64,000 nucleotides of DNA from Salinicola tamaricis. GTDB taxonomy: Bacteria; Pseudomonadota; Gammaproteobacteria; Pseudomonadales; Halomonadaceae. The position numbers and the translations under genes were made by a program. Shown here piece by piece: positions 10,801 to 20,255 of the stretch (position 1 is its first letter; every line of letters begins with the position of its first letter). The notes below the pieces were generated by a model. That model saw only the letters and a program-made list of their open reading frames with translations. It made no database searches and had not been told where the DNA came from. The stretch is from positions 1,302,001 through 1,366,000 of the forward strand of contig NZ_CP023559.1 of the NCBI RefSeq assembly GCF_003006155.1, written 5' to 3'.

Positions 10801-11371
10801 ATGACCACCGCCGACACCGCGGACGCCCTGTGGGATTTCGCCCTGGCACGCTATGCCCGCCCCGGCGCCCAGGCACGCTGTCTGAGCCTGCAGGACGACC
10901 ACGGCTACGAAGTGTGCGAGCTGCTGTGGCTCGCCTGGCTCGCCGAGCAGCGCCGCGAGCCCGCGCCCGAGGCCGCCCCGGGGCTGGCCGGGGTACGCCA
11001 CTGGCAAGAGACGATGACCCGGCCGCTGCGCGCCGGCGTCGGCGTGAACTCAAGGCCGCGCTGGAGACTCGCCCACGTCTGAGCGAGCTGCGCCAGTACC
11101 TGCAGCAGGCGGAGCTGCTGGCAGAGCGCGAAACCCTTGCCCGCCTGGCCGAGCTGCCGAGCCGCCGCGCCGCGTCGAGCGAGCCGCCCGCGCCCTACGA
11201 CCCGCTCGCCGCGGCGCTCGCGCTGTGCTCCGCCTGGGCCACGCCGACGCGGGCAACGCAGCCGGCCGCAGCCACTCGCACCACGCCAACGGCTTACACG
11301 CCACGTTACAGCCACTGCTGGCACTTTGGCTGGCCGCCACGCCGGATGCGGAACCAAATCCCAGCTGTTAG
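10801..11371 (+). CDS. TIGR02444 family protein, frameshifted
   Basis: The reading begins MTTADTADALWDFALARYARPG and continues with CLSLQDDHGYEVCELLWLAWLAE, the pattern of the TIGR02444/DUF2390 family of unknown function, found in gammaproteobacteria beside ABC-F genes. After about 80 residues the frame breaks (near 11040). It resumes with LKAALETRPRLSELRQYLQQAEL, breaks again near 11230, and ends with RLGHADAGNAAGR and LQPLLALWLAATPDAE at the TAG at 11369-11371. Reconstructed length is about 190 residues. It starts about 70 bases from the divergent ABC-F start. The function is unknown. Confidence 0.75.
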
Positions 11372-11459
11372 AGTCCCAACAGCAGCGCCACACCGATGCC
11401 TGAGGCGTTTTCACCCCGAGCCAGCATCGGCTTCAACCCCGACTCCCCAAGGAGACTGC

Positions 11460-12226
11460 ATGAAACGTTTGGTAACCGCCGTCGCGATCGGCAGCATGAT
11501 GACGCTGCCGCTGGCGGCTTTCGCCCAGGACAAGGTCGACCTCGACAGCGACCAGGCCAAGCTGAGCTACAGCATCGGTGCCACCTTGGGCCAGGGTCTG
11601 TCGCAGGACGTCAAGATCTGGATGTCGACGCCTTCGCCGCAGCGATTCGTGACGTCTACGGCGATCACAAGCTGCAGATGAGCGACGATGAGATCAGCAA
11701 AGCACTGACCCAGTACCAGCAGCAGAAGATCGCCGAGCAGAAGGCCGAGCAGAAGAAGGTCGCCGACGCCAACCGCAAGGAGAGCGAAGCCTTCCTCGCC
11801 GCCAACGCCAAGAAGAAGGGCGTGAAGACCACCGACTCGGGCCTGCAGTACCAGGTGCTGAAATCCGGTGACGGCGCCTCGCCCAGCGACGACGACACGG
11901 TCAAGGTCAACTACGAAGGCAAGCTTCCCGACGGCACCGTGTTCGACAGCTCCTACAAGCGCGGCGAGCCGATCTCGTTCAAGGTCGGTCAGGTCATCCC
12001 GGGCTGGCAGGAAGCGCTCAAGATGATGCACGTCGGCGACACCTGGCTGATCACCGTGCCCTCCGACCTGGCCTACGGCGCAGCCGGCACCGGCGGCCCG
12101 ATCGGCCCCAACCAGGCGCTGCAGTTCAAGGTCGAGCTGCTCGGCATCAACCCCGACCAGGGTGACGCCAAGGGCGACAAGGCGACCAAGGGCAGCGACG
12201 CCAAGGCGAGCAGCGACGGCCAGTAA
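11460..12226 (+). CDS. fkpA: FKBP-type peptidyl-prolyl isomerase (FkpA/Mip-like), frameshifted
   Basis: This is a periplasmic proline isomerase and folding helper. AAGGAG precedes the ATG at 11460. A signal peptide (MKRLVTAVAIGSMMTLPLAAFA) leads to an N-terminal dimerisation domain (LSYSIGATLGQGL, a long lysine/glutamine-rich helix) and a C-terminal FKBP domain. The FKBP domain has VKVNYEGKLPDGTVFDSSY, VIPGWQEAL and LAYGAAG. The frame breaks near 11617, where AAGGAT appears as AAGAT. Adding one G gives 255 residues. The final 20 residues are a lysine/aspartate-rich tail that looks disordered. A trigger-like or FklB identity is less likely because of the signal peptide. Confidence 0.88.
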
Positions 12227-12268
12227 GCCTCTCTCTCGACCCCGCCCTGCCCCTTCAGACGCTGGCCA

Positions 12269-12841
12269 TCAGGCCGGCGTCTGCGTCCATAAGCAGTCCT
12301 TCTCATCCGCACTGCGCTTGGCTTCGCGCCGCGACAGCGCATCGGCCAATCCGGCGCTGTCGAAATCGAACCAGCTACCCTTGAGGCCGTGGTCGCTGAC
12401 TACCACCACCTGGGCACGCCACGCCTCCACGTAGCCGCTGCACAGCCCCAGATCGCCGTAGCCGACGAACCGCTCGCCCTTCCCCGGCATCCGCGTCAGA
12501 GTGAAGCGCTGGGAGCGGATATTCATGTGGCGTCCGATGAACTCCACGTAGACCTGCTTGGCCGCCAGTCCGTAGACATCGACCTCGAAGCGCAGGTCGT
12601 CGCGCTCGGGTGCCTCGCTCAGCGAGTAGGTCAGCCCGGAATCGAGACCCAACCCCGCCTGGCAGCCACCGTCGAGCAGCACGCAGCCGTGCTCCGGTGG
12701 ATACCAGGTGACCTCGCTATCGGACTCGCGCAGATAGTAGTCGAGCAGATACCACAGGGCGACGACGATGGTCGCCAGGGTGACGCCGATCAGCAGCGTG
12801 AGCATGCGTGGCCGTGCGGTATCTTCGTCGTAGACAGCCAT
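12269..12841 (-). CDS. Unknown membrane-anchored protein
   Basis: I do not recognise this 190-residue protein. It has one transmembrane helix near the N-terminus (about residues 14-33, LTLLIGVTLATIVVALWYLL) after a short charged lead, which suggests a large domain outside the membrane. That domain holds four cysteines (HGCVLLDGGCQAG, GLCSGYV, KDCLW) and a beta-rich, immunoglobulin-like pattern (LRFEVDVYGLAAKQVYVEFIG). It is convergent with the FKBP gene and divergent from the AEC transporter. Codon use matches its neighbours, so I take it as a real native gene. Confidence 0.7.
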   Translation of the reverse strand: MAVYDEDTARPRMLTLLIGVTLATIVVALWYLLDYYLRESDSEVTWYPPEHGCVLLDGGCQAGLGLDSGLTYSLSEAPERDDLRFEVDVYGLAAKQVYVEFIGRHMNIRSQRFTLTRMPGKGERFVGYGDLGLCSGYVEAWRAQVVVVSDHGLKGSWFDFDSAGLADALSRREAKRSADEKDCLWTQTPA

Positions 12842-12928
12842 GGGCGTGAAGGGGCTCCCGGCAGAGACAAGGGATCGCTACCATGGGCGTTCGAGGCGGC
12901 GTGACGACAACCACACTCAGGACGCTAG

Positions 12929-13897
12929 ATGAGCGATATCGCAGGGGCACTCGGCCCGCTTTTCCTTCTGATTCTACTCGGTGCGGGCCTGGGTTGGGCA
13001 CGTTTTCCCGGCGCCGATTTCTGGCCCCAGCTGGAACGCCTGATCTACTACCTGCTGTTCCCCGCCATGCTGGTGGCGACGCTAGCCGATGCCGATGTCG
13101 CCCGGGTGCCGGTGCTGCGCCTGGGCGTGGCGCTGCTCGGCGGGATGCTGGCGCTGGCACTGGCGGTATGGCTGGCGCGCCGGCGTCTGGCACTGGATGC
13201 CGCCGCCTTCACCTCCACCTTCCAGGGCGTGGTGCGCTTCAACACCTATGTCGGGGTGGCCGGCGCCGCCGCCCTGCATGGCAGTGCCGGCACCACCGTG
13301 GCGGCGGTCGCGGTGGCGCTGATGGTGCCCACCGCCAACCTGCTCTGCGTGCTGGCATTCATCGCCAGCGGCACTCTGGGCCGCGCCAGTCTGGGGCGCA
13401 GCGCCCTGGCGCTGGCACGCAATCCGCTAATCCTGGCCTGCCTGCTGGGGATCGCGCTCAACCTGAGCGGCATCGGTCTGCCCGGCTGGAGCGCACCCGC
13501 GGTGGAGCTACTCGGGCGTGCGGCGCTGCCGCTGGGGCTGGTCGCCGTAGGCGTGGCGCTGCGCCCGCAGGCGCTGTGGCGCGGCGGGCGGGCTTTCTGG
13601 ACCTCGAGCGCGCTGAAGCTGATCGTCACACCGCTGACGGTGGCCGCGCTGGCCGCGCTGGCCGGTCTCTCCGGCATCGAACGCGATGTGGTGCTGCTGT
13701 TCGCCGCGCTGCCGACGGCGACCTCCGCCTATATCCTGGCGCGCCAGCTGGGCGGCGACGCCGAACTGATGGCCGCGCTCATCACCGGCCAGACGCTGCT
13801 GGCGATGCTCTCGCTGCCGCTGCTGCTGCCCACTGCTCGGGGTCGGCTGAGCCGCCTAAATAAAAAAGATTCTCGTTTCGCTTGCAATCACAAATGA
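12929..13897 (+). CDS. AEC family transporter (auxin efflux carrier fold)
   Basis: This inner-membrane transporter has about ten hydrophobic helices and belongs to the AEC family; bacterial members include malate or malonate carriers, but the substrate here is not known. Characteristic parts are LIYYLLFPAMLVATLA, VRFNTYVGVAGA, NPLILACLLGIALNLSG and LPTATSAYILARQLGGD. The open frame runs to 13897, but its last 15 residues (after LPLLLPT) are charged and atypical. A single-base break near 13832 would instead give LLLPLLGVG and a stop at 13848-13850. I favour that shorter end, because the long one runs into the Fur box. Confidence 0.85.
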   Translation: MSDIAGALGPLFLLILLGAGLGWARFPGADFWPQLERLIYYLLFPAMLVATLADADVARVPVLRLGVALLGGMLALALAVWLARRRLALDAAAFTSTFQGVVRFNTYVGVAGAAALHGSAGTTVAAVAVALMVPTANLLCVLAFIASGTLGRASLGRSALALARNPLILACLLGIALNLSGIGLPGWSAPAVELLGRAALPLGLVAVGVALRPQALWRGGRAFWTSSALKLIVTPLTVAALAALAGLSGIERDVVLLFAALPTATSAYILARQLGGDAELMAALITGQTLLAMLSLPLLLPTARGRLSRLNKKDSRFACNHK

Positions 13898-13911
13898 GAA
13901 TGATTACCTTT
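13893..13911 (+). promoter_or_regulatory. Candidate Fur box
   Basis: TGAGAAT-G-ATTACCT (13895-13909) matches the 7-1-7 Fur recognition pattern TGATAAT-n-ATTATCA at 11 of 14 positions. It lies immediately upstream of the candidate small RNA. A TTGCAA at 13883-13888 could be the -35 of the controlled promoter. Confidence 0.6.
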
Positions 13912-14032
13912 GACTTGTGGCGTCGCCAAACGCCACTGACCAACGTCAGGAATGTCAGGTTCCTGCCATGGTTATCTCCTCATCAAGCTAGTCACGGTCC
14001 TTCGCGCCGCCCTGCCCAGGGCGGCTTTTTTT
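13911..14032 (+). ncRNA. Candidate Fur-regulated small RNA
   Basis: About 120 bases lie between the Fur box and a Rho-independent terminator, with no sensible coding frame. Two small hairpins come first: GTGGCGT/ACGCCAC at 13917-13936 and CAGGAA/TTCCTG at 13947-13965. An apparently unpaired stretch with TATCTCCTCAT (13973-13983) follows; it could pair with Shine-Dalgarno sequences. The terminator hairpin ends at 14032. This order is the layout of RyhB/PrrF-type iron-sparing RNAs. I see no sequence match to those RNAs, the start site is estimated, and transcription is inferred. Confidence 0.5.
14006..14032 (+). terminator. Rho-independent terminator of the candidate small RNA
   Basis: A 9-bp perfect stem, GCCGCCCTG with CAGGGCGGC (14006-14014, 14017-14025), is followed by seven T. 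The next plus-strand gene is over 1 kb away, and the AEC gene ends at least 110 bases earlier. Confidence 0.88.
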
Positions 14033-14125
14033 GTGCTCGCCATCTCTGCCCAGCGTCTACTGATACGCACCCTACGATGTGACAGCGCCGGGCACGGTCC
14101 GACAAGTCGACGCGTCACGCAGTGC

Positions 14126-15047
14126 CTAGCTGGGGCTCCGCGCGCTCAGCGTATCCCACTGCCATGGCCCACGCCCGCTCAGGCGCTGACGCAACAGCTC
14201 CGCCAGCGCCTCCACCGCGGGCTGGGAGGCGGCAGCGATGGTGCGGGCGAAGTGCAGGCGCGCCACGCAGCGCCGCAGCGCAGGCAAGCCGTCGTTCTCA
14301 TCCAGCGCGCGCATGGCGCCGGTCACCCGTTCGCGGTCGAGCACCCCGATCGCCATGCCAGTCTCGATCGCCTTCTCCACCGCGTGAATGCTGGTGCTGG
14401 TGAAGATCGCCGCCCCCACGGCCGCTGCGCCGCATCGAGGGCATCGGACGCCAGCTGGCGATAAGGGCACTCCGCCGGATGCACCGCCAGCGGCACGATC
14501 GCCTCCTGGTGCAGCGCGCCCTGGGCCGGCCCCGCCCACACCGGCGTGGGGTGCCACAGCGTCTCGCCGCCCTCCAGCCCGGCGGCGTGGTCGAGCACCA
14601 CCGCCAGATCCAGACGCCGCGCCCGCAGTCCCCGTGCCAGCCGACCGCTGGTGTCGGTGGTGACATCGAGCAGGATGCCCGGGTGGCGCGCCATGAACTG
14701 CGGCAGGGTGTCGTCGAGCAGCTCACGCGCATAGTCCTCGGGGATGCCCAGACGCACGCGCCGCTCAGACGCTCGCGACTGAAGCGGCTGACCAGGGTGT
14801 CGTGTGCCCGCAGCAGCGCCTGCGCCTCGCGCAGCAGCAGCTCGCCGCTGGCGGTCAGGGTCACGCCGCGCGGGCCGCGCTCCAGCAGGCGCACGTCGAG
14901 CTCAGTCTCCAGCCGCTTCATCTGCATGCTGATGGCACTCAGCGTGCGATGACGCACCTCAGCGGTAGCCGCCAGCGAGCCGCTCTGGGCGACCACCTGA
15001 AAAGTGCGCAGCAGCTCCAGATCGAGCGTCGATCCGACTTCAAACAT
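14126..15047 (-). CDS. LysR family transcriptional regulator, frameshifted
   Basis: This DNA-binding regulator has an N-terminal winged helix (LDLELLRTFQVVAQSGSLAATAE, then SAISMQMKRLETELDVRLLERG) and a periplasmic-protein-like effector domain (VRLGIPEDYARELLDDTLPQF onward). The frame breaks near 14761 and again near 14425. The last part reads AIFTSTSIHAVEKAIETGMAIGVLDRE and ends at 14126. The reconstructed length of about 307 residues is normal. It is divergent from the EamA exporter at 15168, which it may control. The effector is unknown. Confidence 0.87.
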
Positions 15048-15167
15048 ATTGAACCCTTATCGATTTTTATTCGATTCATTGAAGCCTGCATAGCGTCCAG
15101 ACTCAAGCGCATCACCTCGATACAAGCGACCCGAGACAATCACCCCGCGACGAGAGGAGGAGTCGGC

Positions 15168-16105
15168 ATGCGCCACGCAACGCTGAACGCAGTTCTGATG
15201 AGCGGCTTCGTGCTCTGCTGGAGTTCTGGCTTCATCGGCAGCGAGCTGGCCAGCCGCGCCCCCTTGAACGCGCTGGACCTGTTCGCCTGGCGCTTCGTCA
15301 TCGCCGCCGCGCTGGCCGCATTATGGTGGCGACTGCTCGACCGGCGGCCTGTGGCGCTGTCGGCCTGGCTGCGCGAGATGGCCGTCGGGGCTCTTACCAT
15401 GGGCGGCTATCTGCTGTGCGTGGTGCTCGCCATCGGTGAGGGCGTCAGCGCCAGCGTCACCGCGTTGATCACCGCCCAGCAGCCGCTGCTGCGGCGGCGA
15501 TCGCCACGCTGTGGCTGCGCGAGCAGCTGCCGGCGGCGGCCTGGCTCGGCCTCGGCGTGGCCGGCAGCGGGTGGTGCTGTGCATCGCGGGGGACTGGCAG
15601 GGAGCAGGCGGCGCCGGCGGCTGGGCCTATGCGCTGCCGCTGCTGGCGGTGATCAGCGTGACCCTGGGCAGCGTACTCGCCGCCCGGCGCCCGTCGGGAT
15701 TGGGGCTGGCGGCCTCGCTCACCGCGCAACTGAGCGCGGCGGCGCTGATCTTCGGTGTGGCCGCGACGGGCGCCGGCGGCCTGGCGCTACCCGGCAGCGC
15801 GCTGCTGACCTGGCAGACGCTGGGCTGGCTGGTGCTACTGTCGAGCTTCGGCGGCTACGGCTTTTCACCGTCTGCCTGCGGCGTCTCGGCGTCAACGCGG
15901 TCTCCAGCGCCATCTATCTGACACCGCGGTGACCCTGGCGTGGAGTGCGGGGATGTTCGGCGAGCACGTGGCGCCGCTGCAACTCGGCGGCATGGCGCTG
16001 GCGCTGGCCGGGGTGGCGCTGGCTCTGCTCGCCCAGCGCCGCGGCCGCCATACCCGCGGCGCGGCGCACTATCCGCGGCGTCCCGGCGGCGGCGAGTGTG
16101 CCTGA
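15168..16105 (+). CDS. EamA/DMT family exporter, frameshifted
   Basis: This is an inner-membrane metabolite exporter of the drug/metabolite transporter superfamily. A strong GAGGAGG ribosome site precedes ATG 15168. The first half reads LMSGFVLCWSSGFIGSELASR and FAWRFVIAAALAALWW, typical of the first EamA repeat. The second repeat (AYALPLLAVISVTLGSVLAARR) lies in another frame. Breaks occur near 15490, 15570 and 15865-15925. The end reads VTLAWSAGMFGEHVAPLQLGGMALALAG and stops at 16103-16105. Reconstructed length is about 312 residues. Its substrate is unknown; the divergent LysR gene is a likely regulator. Confidence 0.85.
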
Positions 16106-16114
16106 GCTAGCGGC

Positions 16115-16840
16115 TCAGTCGCGGCGAAAGATCAGATCCCAGACCCCATGACCCAGGCGCTCGCCGCGGCTCTCGAACTTGGTCAGCGGGCGGAAGGCGG
16201 GTCGCGCCACGTAAGGCGCACTCTCCGCGGGGGCGGTGTTGGTGTAGCCCGGTGCCGCCACCATCACCTCGGCCATGTGCTCGGCGTAGGCTTCCCAGTC
16301 GGTGGCCATGTGCAGGGTGCCGCCGGGCTTGAGCCGGGTGCGCACCAGCTCGACGAACGGCAGCTGCACGATCCGCCGCTTGTGATGCTTCTTCTTCGGC
16401 CAGGGGTCGGGGAAGAACAGCTGCAGGGTATCGATGCTCTCCGCCGGCAGACACTGGGCCAGCACCGCCAGGGCATCCTCGCGATAGACCCGCAGGTTGG
16501 TGAGCCCACGCTTGTCGGCTTCGTCGAGCAGCTTGCCGACACCCGGCGCATGCACTTCGATACCGATGAAGTCGGTCTCCGGGTGGGTCTCGGCCTGCTC
16601 GACCAGCGACTGCCCCATGCCGAAGCCGATCTCGACCACCCGCGGGGCGTCACGTCCGAACAGCGCCACCGGATCCTGCAGCCCGTCTTCCAGGGTCAGC
16701 CCCCAGCGCGGCCAGACCTCCTTGAGGCCGCGCTCCTGGGCGGCAGTCATGCGTCCGGCGCGCAGCACATAGCTCTTGATGCCGCGCTGATGCGGGGTGT
16801 CGGTGGCAGTCTCGGTGGGGTCCGTCGGCTTGTCGGTCAT
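16115..16840 (-). CDS. trmB: tRNA (guanine-N7-)-methyltransferase
   Basis: TrmB methylates G46 in the variable loop of tRNAs using S-adenosylmethionine. The 241-residue protein has the SAM motif [14 protein letters not shown] (about residue 70), [13 protein letters not shown], then [21 protein letters not shown], the family's strongly conserved PDPWPKKRHHKRR block. The end is [19 protein letters not shown]. The N-terminal 30 residues are threonine/aspartate rich. It is convergent with the EamA gene, the two stops being 10 bases apart, and downstream of thiG on the same strand. Confidence 0.96.
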   Translation of the reverse strand: MTDKPTDPTETATDTPHQRGIKSYVLRAGRMTAAQERGLKEVWPRWGLTLEDGLQDPVALFGRDAPRVVEIGFGMGQSLVEQAETHPETDFIGIEVHAPGVGKLLDEADKRGLTNLRVYREDALAVLAQCLPAESIDTLQLFFPDPWPKKKHHKRRIVQLPFVELVRTRLKPGGTLHMATDWEAYAEHMAEVMVAAPGYTNTAPAESAPYVARPAFRPLTKFESRGERLGHGVWDLIFRRD

Positions 16841-16903
16841 GCGGCGTGGCTATCGTCTTGGTGGGTGAAAGAGGCCCGCAGCCATGGCGGCGGGCAGGAG
16901 CGG

Positions 16904-17705
16904 TCAGGGATTGATGCGCCCGGCGAACGGCGACGAGGGGCTGGCGCTGTCGCGGCGCGGCATGCGCTCGGCAAGAAACGCCTCGCGCCCCGCTTCGATC
17001 GCCTTGCGCATGGCGCCGGCCATCATCACCGGCTGCCGGGCATGGGCGATGGCAGAGTTCATCAGCACCCCGGCGCAGCCCATCTCCATCGCCAGGGCGG
17101 CGTCAGAAGCGGTACCGATACCGGCATCCACCAGCACTGGCACCTCGGCCTGCCTGCTCGAGGATCAGCCGCAGCGTGGCCGGATTGAGCAGGCCGTTGC
17201 CGGAGCCGATCAGCGAACCCAGCGGCATCACCGCACAGCAGCCGCGACGCTCGAGCTCCTTGGCCACGATCGGGTCGTCGCTGGTGTAGACCATGACATC
17301 GAAGCCGTCGTTGACCAGCGTCTCGGCCGCGGCCAGGGTCTCGACCACGTTGGGATAGAGGGTGTGCTCGTCGCCCAGCACCTCGAGCTTGACCAGGTTG
17401 TGGCCATCGAGCAGCTCCCGCGCCAGACGGCAAGTGCGCACCGCATCCTTGGCGGTGTAGCAGCCGGCGGTATTGGGCAGCAGGGTGTAGCGCTCGGGCG
17501 AAATCACGTCGAGCAGGTTGGGCGCGGCCGCATCCTGGCCCAGGTTGGTGCGCCGCACGGCGAAGGTGACCACGTCGGCCCCGCTGGCCGCGACCGCGGC
17601 CGCGGTCTCGTCGAAGTCGCGATACTTGCCCGTACCCACCAGCAGGCGGGAGTGAAAGCGACGGCCGGCGACCGTCAGCGGAGTGTCCTCGATCAGCTGC
17701 GACAT
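16904..17705 (-). CDS. thiG: Thiazole synthase, frameshifted
   Basis: ThiG builds the thiazole phosphate ring of thiamine from DXP, dehydroglycine and ThiS thiocarboxylate. It starts [28 protein letters not shown] and carries [12 protein letters not shown], the lysine-bearing [10 protein letters not shown] and [14 protein letters not shown]. After LILEQA the frame is broken near 17150 by what looks like a 4-base tandem duplication (CAGGCAGG). Removing it gives [33 protein letters not shown] and the stop at 16904, 265 residues in all. It follows thiS by 28 bases and forms an operon with it. DXP is made by dxs, also in this window. Confidence 0.93.
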
Positions 17706-17733
17706 GCGTGACTCCTGATAGACGTGACGGCGC

Positions 17734-17934
17734 TCAGCCGCCACCGATGGCATGCACGATCTCCACGCGGTCGCCCTCGGCAAGCGCGGTCTGCGCATGC
17801 TGGCTGCGTGGCACGATCTCTTCGTTGAGCTCGATGGCGACACGGCGCCCGCCCAGACCCAGCGCCTCGACCAGGCGCGCGAGCGTGGGGTCGTGATCGA
17901 GCTGGTGGGGTTCACCGTTGAGCTGGATCTGCAT
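17734..17934 (-). CDS. thiS: Sulfur carrier protein ThiS
   Basis: ThiS carries sulfur as a C-terminal thiocarboxylate to ThiG. The 66-residue ubiquitin-like protein starts [13 protein letters not shown] and has [34 protein letters not shown]. It ends in the required glycine pair, here with a third glycine. Start 17934 is the one that matches the family; a longer open frame to 18024 is not conserved. It is followed directly by thiG. Activation by ThiF would be needed, and no thiF lies here. Confidence 0.95.
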   Translation of the reverse strand: MQIQLNGEPHQLDHDPTLARLVEALGLGGRRVAIELNEEIVPRSQHAQTALAEGDRVEIVHAIGGG

Positions 17935-17969
17935 GATGACGCTCCAGAGGTCTCCAGTCGTGGGGGCGT

Positions 17970-17975
17970 ATTGTA
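17970..17975 (-). promoter_or_regulatory. Candidate -10 box of thiSG
   Basis: TACAAT on the minus strand lies about 35 bases upstream of the thiS start, in an otherwise GC-rich leader. No good -35 is visible, and no THI-box (TPP riboswitch) pattern was seen. Confidence 0.4.
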
Positions 17976-18052
17976 GCGTCTTGCGCCTAACACGGCACGC
18001 CCGCGCCAGCGCGTTGCCCGCCAAGCTGCGGCCACCACGCGCACCAACGAAA

Positions 18053-18072
18053 AGCCGGCCCTGGGGCCGGCT
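18053..18072 (-). terminator. Rho-independent terminator of the AGCS symporter gene
   Basis: An 8-bp stem AGCCGGCC/GGCCGGCT closes a 4-base loop and is followed on the minus strand by TTTTCG. It sits about 22 bases after the symporter stop, between that gene and thiS. Confidence 0.75.
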
Positions 18073-18093
18073 GGCAAGCGTGCGTGGCGCGCC

Positions 18094-19566
18094 TCAGTCG
18101 TCGCGGCGCGGCCAGACGTCGGCCTCGACCTGCTCGGGACGCTTGAGCACGCCCTTGGGGTCGAAGGTCGGCTCGCGCACGCCCTGGCGCCGCTGGGTCT
18201 CGTAGTCGCGCAGCACGCGCAGGGCGATCGGGCACAGCAGCAGGATGGCGATCAGGTTGGTGGTCGCCATCAGCCCCATGGCGAGATCGGCGAAGTCCCA
18301 CACGAACTGCAGCTTGGCGATCGAGCCGATCATTACCATCGCCAGCACGGCGATACGCAGCACCGATACGGCAGCCTTGGCGTGGCGCTTGAACAGATAC
18401 TCGATGTTGATCTGCGAGTAGGAGAAGTTGGCGATGATCGAGGTGAAGGCGAACAGCAGGATGGCGATGGCGATGAAGATCTCGCCGAAGCTGCCGAGGT
18501 GATCGACCATGGCATCCTGGGTCAGCTGGATACCCACGATATCCTTGCCCGGCGAGGTGGTCATCAGCTGCTCGTAGACCCCGGAGAGCAGAATCACCAC
18601 CGCGGTGCAGCTGCAGATCACCAGGGTATCGATGAACACCCCGAACGACTGCACCAGCCCCTGCGCCGCCGGGTGCTTGACGTCGGCCTGGGCGGCGGCG
18701 TTGGGCGCCGAGCCCATACCCGCCTCGTTGGAGAACAGCCCGCGCTTGATGCCATTCTCCATCGCGATCTTGATGGTGTAGCCCACCGCACCGCCCACCG
18801 CCGGGCCGTAGCCGAACGCGCTCTTGACGATCAGCGCCAGCATCGCCGGCACTTCGGAGAGGTTGGAGAGCAGCACCCACAGCGCCACCAGGAAGTAACC
18901 GATGGCCATGATCGGCACGATCTTCTCGGCGGTGCGCGCCACCGACTTGAGCCCGCCGTAGATGACCAGCGCGGTGAACGCGACCAGCACCACACCGGTG
19001 ATCCAGTTGGGGATCGAGAACGCCTGCGCCATGCCCTGGGCAATGGTATTGGACTGGGCGCCGTTGAACGCCAGGCCATAGGCGATGAGCAGGAAGATCG
19101 CGAACAGCACGCTCATCCAGCGCTGGCCCAGCGCGCGCTCGATATAGTAGGCCGGCCCGCCGCGGTAGACGCCATCGGCATTGCACTGCTTGTAGACCTG
19201 AGCCAGGGTCGACTCGATGAACGAGGTGGCGAAGCCCACCAGCGCGGTCATCCACATCCAGAAGATTGCCCCGGGGCCACCGACCCACAGCGCGATCGCC
19301 ACGCCGGCCAGGTTGCCGGTACCGACCCGGGCGGCCAGCGACGTGGCGAAGGCCTGAAAGCCGCTGACGCCGGAGCCGGAGCCGCGGCTGGTGAAGGTGA
19401 CCTTGGCCATGTGCGCGAACAGGCGGAACTGCATGCCCCGGGTCAGCACGGTAAACAGGATGCCCGCCCCCAGCAGCAGGTAGAGCAGGATATAAGTCCA
19501 GACGAAATTGCTGATCGGGTTCATGATCGCGTAAATCGCGTCACGGAGCGTGTCGATGAATTCCAT
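18094..19566 (-). CDS. Alanine/glycine:cation symporter (AGCS family)
   Basis: This 490-residue inner-membrane importer takes up alanine, glycine or a related amino acid with sodium. About eleven helices are present. Family landmarks are [44 protein letters not shown], the [17 protein letters not shown] block and the late [17 protein letters not shown]. It is complete and unbroken. Its promoter is visible at 19627-19655 and its terminator at 18053-18072, so it is probably transcribed alone. Glutamine-transporting members exist, so the exact substrate is open. Confidence 0.93.
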   Translation of the reverse strand: MEFIDTLRDAIYAIMNPISNFVWTYILLYLLLGAGILFTVLTRGMQFRLFAHMAKVTFTSRGSGSGVSGFQAFATSLAARVGTGNLAGVAIALWVGGPGAIFWMWMTALVGFATSFIESTLAQVYKQCNADGVYRGGPAYYIERALGQRWMSVLFAIFLLIAYGLAFNGAQSNTIAQGMAQAFSIPNWITGVVLVAFTALVIYGGLKSVARTAEKIVPIMAIGYFLVALWVLLSNLSEVPAMLALIVKSAFGYGPAVGGAVGYTIKIAMENGIKRGLFSNEAGMGSAPNAAAQADVKHPAAQGLVQSFGVFIDTLVICSCTAVVILLSGVYEQLMTTSPGKDIVGIQLTQDAMVDHLGSFGEIFIAIAILLFAFTSIIANFSYSQINIEYLFKRHAKAAVSVLRIAVLAMVMIGSIAKLQFVWDFADLAMGLMATTNLIAILLLCPIALRVLRDYETQRRQGVREPTFDPKGVLKRPEQVEADVWPRRDD

Positions 19567-19626
19567 TTCGGAGATCCTTGGTGGAAAGCGGTGACCCGAG
19601 CCGTCCCAGACGGCTGCCGAAGCGGC

Positions 19627-19655
19627 TTTTTACGCGCTAGACTGACGAGCGTCAA
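19627..19655 (-). promoter_or_regulatory. Sigma-70-type promoter of the AGCS symporter gene
   Basis: On the minus strand TTGACG (19655-19650) and TAAAAA (19632-19627) are separated by 17 bases, about 60 bases upstream of the start codon. A small inverted repeat, AGCCGTC/GACGGCT at 19600-19616, lies in the leader. Confidence 0.6.
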
Positions 19656-19841
19656 ATCGCGGCACGCGTCGCGCAGTGTGCAGGACCGCTCCTCGAAGCT
19701 GTGTGCAACACGCACGAACTCCGCAGAAAACGCCCCGACGCCCGAACGCGTGCTCTGGATACGCGTCGCCAGTCCAGGTTGCCAGGCGGCCCGACGGTGC
19801 GGGCGCGCCTTACAGCATAGTCAGCGCAAGGAAAACGCAAC

Positions 19842-20240
19842 ATGCCCCAAAAGTGTAGCGCCGCGCGTCCCGCCTGGGTCGGCGTGGCCATCAGTGGTCT
19901 GCTGGTGGTGGTCGCCGGCGCCTTCGGCGCCCACGCCCTGGCCGACCGCCTCACGCCGCGCTATCTCGAGGTGTTCCATACCGCAGTGCGCTATCAGGCC
20001 TGGCACACCCTGGCGATCATGGCGCTGCTGGCGTGGCGCGCGCAGCAGCCGCTGCGCGGGCAGCTGGCGGCCATCGCGCTGTGGTTCGCCGGCATGGTGC
20101 TGTTCAGCGGCTCGCTCTATCTGCTCACCCTGAGCGGTATCACCGCCCTGGGTATCGTCACGCCCTTCGGCGGGTTGTTGCTGATGGCGGGCTGGGTGAT
20201 GCTGGCGATCGCCGCCTGGCGCCAACGGCCATCGGCGTGA
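19842..20240 (+). CDS. DUF423 family membrane protein (YgdD-like)
   Basis: This 132-residue protein has four hydrophobic helices and the DUF423 pattern: GLLVVVAGAFGAHALADRL, YLEVFHTAVRYQAWHTLAIMAL, then LFSGSLYLLTLSG and ITPFGGLLLMAGW-type text. The histidine in FGAHAL and the QAWH/HTLA segment are family hallmarks. The function is not known in any species. It stands alone, divergent from the symporter gene and convergent with the PaaI thioesterase gene. Confidence 0.9.
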   Translation: MPQKCSAARPAWVGVAISGLLVVVAGAFGAHALADRLTPRYLEVFHTAVRYQAWHTLAIMALLAWRAQQPLRGQLAAIALWFAGMVLFSGSLYLLTLSGITALGIVTPFGGLLLMAGWVMLAIAAWRQRPSA

Positions 20241-20255
20241 CGGCAGCCGGTGGCG

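Noticed and set aside
17935..18052. TPP riboswitch before thiS
   Set aside because: No CUGAGA or related THI-box elements; the leader after the -10 box is too short.
18382..20133. A 583-codon open frame opposite the AGCS symporter
   Set aside because: Antisense to an obvious transporter and ending in another frame of DUF423; histidine/glutamine-rich composition is typical of an antisense shadow.
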